From Clostridia bacterium (GTDB taxonomy: Bacteria; Bacillota_A; Clostridia; Christensenellales; CAG-138), in NCBI GenBank assembly GCA_017553815.1, contig JAFZJT010000014.1:1-8580 (forward strand): DNA of 8,580 nucleotides. The letters run 5' to 3'. The notes under the pieces were generated by a model. That model was not told the origin of the DNA. It saw nothing but the letters and a program-made list of their open reading frames with translations, and did no database searches. Below, one piece after another: positions 6,124 to 8,580 of the stretch (positions are counted from its first letter, which is position 1; the number at the start of each line of letters is the position of its first letter). The position numbers were made by a program, and so were the translations under genes.

Positions 6124-6489
6124 ATGCTCGACAGATTGGAACTAAGCTTTCTCCTTGATTACTACGGCTCGTTTCTGACCGATACTCAGCTTGAAGCGCT
6201 GCGCCTCAGCTGCGAAGAGGATCTTTCGCTCAGCGAGATCGCCGAGCAGAAGGGTATATCCCGCCAAGGCGTTCGCGACGCTATCGCGCGCGGAGAAAAA
6301 GCGCTTTTGGAGATGGAGAATAAGCTTCATCTCGTTGAAAAGGACAGGCGCATCCAAAAGCTTGTTAGCTCGATCGCCAAAGAGCTTGATTCTGCGGGCA
6401 TAAATGCGGATCACGAGCCTAAATACGCAAAACTGTTTTCTCTACTTTCCGAGCTTTCGGATATTACGGAGGGTAACGATGGCATTTGA
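6124..6489 (+). CDS. ylxM: YlxM/p13-like helix-turn-helix protein (UPF0122), SRP-associated
   Basis: YlxM is a small protein encoded next to ffh in many Firmicutes. In streptococci it has been reported to bind SRP components and modulate Ffh GTPase activity; its DNA-binding-like fold resembles sigma-factor region 4. This copy has 121 residues, close to the family norm of about 110-120. A helix-turn-helix is visible at about residues 34-57 (LSLSEIAEQKGISRQGVRDA), preceded by the FLTDTQLEALRL helix. It is followed by a long charged helical segment. It is the first gene after a strong promoter, and its 3' end overlaps the ffh start by 11 bases, implying co-translation with ffh. Family assignment is confident from motif and neighbour together. 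Confidence 0.93.
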   Translation: MLDRLELSFLLDYYGSFLTDTQLEALRLSCEEDLSLSEIAEQKGISRQGVRDAIARGEKALLEMENKLHLVEKDRRIQKLVSSIAKELDSAGINADHEPKYAKLFSLLSELSDITEGNDGI

Positions 6490-7831
6490 GGGTCTTTCTT
6501 CAAAGCTTCAGAATATTTTTAAGAAACTCGGCAATCGCGGCAAACTGACCGAAAAGGAAGTCAAGGAAGCGATGCGCGAGGTCAAGCTTGCGCTGCTCGA
6601 AGCGGACGTAAACTTTACCGTTGTAAAGTCCTTCATCAACACCGTTTCCGAGCGGGCAGTCGGCGCTGAGGTACTTGAGAGCCTCACGCCCTCACAGCAG
6701 ATAATCAAGATAGTCAACGAGGAGCTGACTTCGCTAATGGGCGGCACAGTCTCAAAGCTTGAGTTCGGTCCGAGAAAGCCCTCGATCTTCCTGCTTGCAG
6801 GTCTTCAGGGCGCAGGTAAAACGACTATGGCGGGCAAACTCGCGGCGTATCTTGCCAAGACACAGCAGAAAAAGCCACTTCTCGTTGCCTGCGATATCTA
6901 CCGTCCCGCGGCTATCACGCAGCTTCAGGTCGTCGGCGAAAAGGTGAATGTTCCCGTTTTTGAGCGCGGAACGCAGGATCCTGTCAAGACTGTCCGTGAA
7001 GCCATCGAGTTTGCCGAGAGCCGCTTGATGGATCTTGTTATCATCGATACTGCAGGTCGACTCCATATCGACGAAGGCATGATGGACGAGATCGCAGCCA
7101 TAAAGGAATACGCAAAGCCCGCCGAAACCCTGCTCGTTGTCGATGCCATGACGGGTCAGGATGCAGTCAACGTAGCTAAAACCTTCAACGAAAAGCTCGG
7201 CCTCACCGGCGTGATCATCACCAAGCTTGACGGCGATACGCGCGGCGGCGCGGCACTCTCGGTTCGCGAGGTAACGGGCAAACCCATCAAGTTCTCGGGT
7301 ATCGGCGAAAAACTGACCGATATCGAGCCCTTCTATCCCGACCGCATGGCTTCGAGGATACTCGGTATGGGCGACGTGCTTACCCTTATTGAGAAGGCGG
7401 AGCAAGCTTTTGACGAAAAGCAGGCGCTCGAGCTTGCCAACAAGATCAAAAACGACGAGTTCACGCTCGACGACTTCCTTGAGCAGTTCCAGCAGATGAA
7501 GAAGATGGGCTCCATGGAGGAGATCCTCGGCATGATGCCCGGGATCGACGCATCCAAGCTCAAGGATGTAGAGATCGATAAAAAGGCGACGGGCAGGATG
7601 GAGGCCATCATAACCTCTATGACACCCAAGGAGCGCAGAAAGCCCGAGCTTCTGAACGCGAGCCGCAAAAAGCGCATCGCCGCAGGAAGCGGAACGAGCG
7701 TTCAGGATGTGAACAGGCTCTTAAAGCAGTTTGAGCAGTCGCGTCAGCTTATGAAGCAGTTCACCGGCAAGGGCAAAAAGCGCAAGGGCCTGTTGCGCGG
7801 GCTCTTCGGCAAGCAGGGACTGCCGCAGTAA
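6479..7831 (+). CDS. ffh: Signal recognition particle GTPase Ffh (SRP54)
   Basis: Ffh binds 4.5S/scRNA to form the SRP, recognises signal sequences and transmembrane segments on nascent chains, and docks with FtsY at the membrane. The 450 residues show all three domains: the N helical bundle (about 1-90), the G domain with G1 GLQGAGKTT (108-116), the DTAGR motif (190-194) and TKLDGD (248-253), and the methionine-rich M domain (about 300-435). The M domain includes the RNA-binding GSGTSVQDVN segment and ends in a basic tail. The ATG at 6479 is chosen because GGAGGG (6468-6473) lies five bases before it and the product then begins MAFEGL, as expected for the family; an upstream in-frame ATG at 6404 lies within ylxM without support. 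It overlaps the ylxM stop by 11 bases. No unusual change was seen. Confidence 0.98.
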   Translation: MAFEGLSSKLQNIFKKLGNRGKLTEKEVKEAMREVKLALLEADVNFTVVKSFINTVSERAVGAEVLESLTPSQQIIKIVNEELTSLMGGTVSKLEFGPRKPSIFLLAGLQGAGKTTMAGKLAAYLAKTQQKKPLLVACDIYRPAAITQLQVVGEKVNVPVFERGTQDPVKTVREAIEFAESRLMDLVIIDTAGRLHIDEGMMDEIAAIKEYAKPAETLLVVDAMTGQDAVNVAKTFNEKLGLTGVIITKLDGDTRGGAALSVREVTGKPIKFSGIGEKLTDIEPFYPDRMASRILGMGDVLTLIEKAEQAFDEKQALELANKIKNDEFTLDDFLEQFQQMKKMGSMEEILGMMPGIDASKLKDVEIDKKATGRMEAIITSMTPKERRKPELLNASRKKRIAAGSGTSVQDVNRLLKQFEQSRQLMKQFTGKGKKRKGLLRGLFGKQGLPQ

Positions 7832-7903
7832 ACTTCACCAAAATCGGCTCTGCCGTTTGGATAATAAAGCATACAAATTCAATTTTCTTTAGGAGGAACT
7901 ACC

Positions 7904-8146
7904 ATGCTTAAAATCAGGCTTCGCAGAATGGGCGCAAAGAAGGCTCCCTTCTACCGTATCGTTGTTGCGGACTCCCGCGCACCCCGTGACGGTGCTTTCG
8001 TTGAGGAGATCGGCTACTACAATCCTCTCACCGATCCCGCTGAGGTCGTTGTGAACGCGGAGAAGGCCAGGCAGTGGATCAAGAACGGCGCTCAGCCCAC
8101 CGAGACCGTTCGCGGATTGTTCAAGAAGAACGGCGTTATCGACTGA
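7904..8146 (+). CDS. rpsP: 30S ribosomal protein S16
   Basis: S16 is a primary-binding protein of the small ribosomal subunit that helps fold the 5' domain of 16S rRNA. The 80-residue product begins with the hallmark [23 protein letters not shown] and continues through the family segment GYYNPLTDP and a [12 protein letters not shown] ending, with normal length for Firmicutes. A strong GGAGG (7892-7896) lies seven bases before the ATG. It follows ffh by 72 bases with no convincing terminator or promoter, so it is probably in the same operon. Its TGA shares a base with the ATG of khpA (TGATG). Confidence 0.98.
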   Translation: MLKIRLRRMGAKKAPFYRIVVADSRAPRDGAFVEEIGYYNPLTDPAEVVVNAEKARQWIKNGAQPTETVRGLFKKNGVID

Positions 8147-8472
8147 TGGAAGAAAAGAAGATCATCACAACTGCCGAGGTCATGGAGCTTGTAGAATACA
8201 TCGCCAAGAACCTCGTTGATGAACCCGATGCGGTAAAGGTCGAACTCAAGCCCAACGCTTCCGATGTTCAGAACGCCGAAGAGGCGGAGAATGTGAGCGA
8301 AGATGTTGAAAGCGGTGACAATGCGAACGTTGTTACCATTGCTCTCACCGTTTCCAAGGACGATACCGGCAAGATCATCGGCAAGCAGGGAAGGATCGCG
8401 AAGGCCATCCGCACCGTCGTGCGTGCCGCGACCGTTAAGGGCAATATCAAGTATCGCGTCGATATATTGTAA
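8146..8472 (+). CDS. khpA: KH-domain RNA-binding protein KhpA (YlqC family) with acidic insertion
   Basis: KhpA is a small KH-fold RNA-binding protein that, with KhpB/Jag in several Firmicutes, affects cell division and elongation and many small RNAs. The family is usually about 75-80 residues, whereas this one has 108. The KH core is clear: ELVEYIAKNLVDEPDAVKVEL near the start and the GxxG loop GKQG at 79-82 within KIIGKQGRIAKAIRTVV. Two additions are visible. One is about 12 extra residues at the N-terminus. The other is a strongly acidic, low-complexity stretch at about residues 36-60 with eight Asp/Glu and no Lys/Arg, inserted between the first and second conserved strands. The start at 8146 overlaps the rpsP stop as TGATG, with only a weak RBS, which points to translational coupling. 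The longer frame starting at 8074 lies inside rpsP and is not supported. Confidence 0.93.
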   Translation: MEEKKIITTAEVMELVEYIAKNLVDEPDAVKVELKPNASDVQNAEEAENVSEDVESGDNANVVTIALTVSKDDTGKIIGKQGRIAKAIRTVVRAATVKGNIKYRVDIL

Positions 8473-8479
8473 CAGCCAG

Positions 8480-8528
8480 TTTGAAAAAGCGCAGGCAGAA
8501 GCAAAGCTTCGACCACGCTTTTTTCAAA
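8480..8528 (+). terminator. Hairpin with A-run/T-run between khpA and rimM, possible attenuator
   Basis: TTTGAAAAAGCG (8480-8491) pairs with 8516-8528 (one bulged T). Inside, GG/CC and a 5-bp stem GAAGC/GCTTC with an AAA loop (8498-8510) continue the hairpin with small mismatched internal loops. The inner hairpin followed by CGC and six Ts (8519-8524) resembles an intrinsic terminator, and the A-run on the other side would make it work in both directions. It sits inside an otherwise conserved operon, so partial termination or mRNA processing is more likely than a full stop. Confidence 0.5.
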
Positions 8529-8545
8529 TTCCGAACCGTTTTCTT

Positions 8546-8552
8546 AAAAGGA
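8546..8552 (+). promoter_or_regulatory. Ribosome binding site for the rimM start
   Basis: AAAAGGA lies six bases before the ATG at 8559 and supports it as a real start at the very end of the window. Confidence 0.6.
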
Positions 8553-8558
8553 ACCGTC

Positions 8559-8580
8559 ATGGATATTTTTCGCATAGGAC
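8559..8580 (+). CDS. rimM: Start of probable 16S rRNA processing protein RimM (3' end outside window)
   Basis: Only seven codons are visible (MDIFRIG). RimM helps mature the 30S subunit and interacts with S19, and the family commonly opens with a short strand ending in an (R/V)IG-type motif before the conserved HGxxGE segment. The call rests mainly on position: in most Firmicutes rimM, then trmD and rplS, follow rpsP and khpA. The RBS at 8546-8552 supports the start. The sequence itself is too short to prove the identity. Confidence 0.65.

Noticed and set aside
6752..7405. Long open frame on the minus strand (217 codons)
   Set aside because: It is antisense to ffh, which is unmistakably the real gene; its composition and lack of motifs fit a shadow frame.
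7841..7858. Possible terminator between ffh and rpsP
   Set aside because: Only a 4-bp CGGC/GCCG stem with a mismatch beyond it and no T-run; too weak to support termination, so the genes are treated as one operon.

Overview
The window looks like chromosomal DNA from a member of the Firmicutes/Bacillota, most likely an uncultured or gut-type member of the Clostridia. This rests on three things: the ylxM-ffh-rpsP-khpA-rimM gene order, strong GGAGG-type ribosome binding sites, and the clostridial flavour of the GAPDH fragment. Coding DNA is moderately GC-rich and the gaps between genes are AT-rich. All genes recognised are on the + strand. No tRNA, rRNA, CRISPR array, insertion sequence or phage gene was seen, and no gene-free stretch exceeds 300 bases (the longest is 3734-3976).

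Layout. (1) 1-567: the 3' half of a glyceraldehyde-3-phosphate dehydrogenase gene, closed by an intrinsic terminator. (2) 625-3782: a promoter, a 68-residue two-helix membrane protein, a homodimer-type ABC exporter half-transporter and an M42-family metallo-aminopeptidase, closed by a second hairpin terminator; this reads as one three-gene operon. (3) 3873-5480: a well-formed promoter, a 5' leader with a 12-bp stem-loop, and a PLP-dependent lyase of the tryptophanase/tyrosine phenol-lyase family, followed by a terminator-like hairpin. (4) 5496-6014: an unrecognised 172-residue protein with one N-terminal membrane anchor. (5) 6049-8580: an extended -10 promoter, a short leader with a perfect 8-bp inverted repeat, and the conserved signal-recognition/ribosome-maturation operon: ylxM, ffh, rpsP, khpA and the first codons of rimM.

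How the genes work together. The last block is housekeeping. Ffh is the SRP GTPase, YlxM its helix-turn-helix partner, S16 a ribosomal protein, KhpA an RNA-binding KH protein and RimM a 30S maturation factor. Close packing (an 11-base overlap ylxM/ffh and a TGATG stop/start rpsP/khpA) suggests translational coupling, and a hairpin before rimM may tune the downstream genes. The upstream blocks are metabolic and transport functions with no obvious common pathway.

I do not see a clearly novel multi-gene system. The points most worth a second look are the tryptophanase/tyrosine phenol-lyase homologue with altered cofactor- and substrate-pocket residues, the acidic insertion in KhpA, and the stem-loops placed almost at the predicted transcript start of two separate transcription units.
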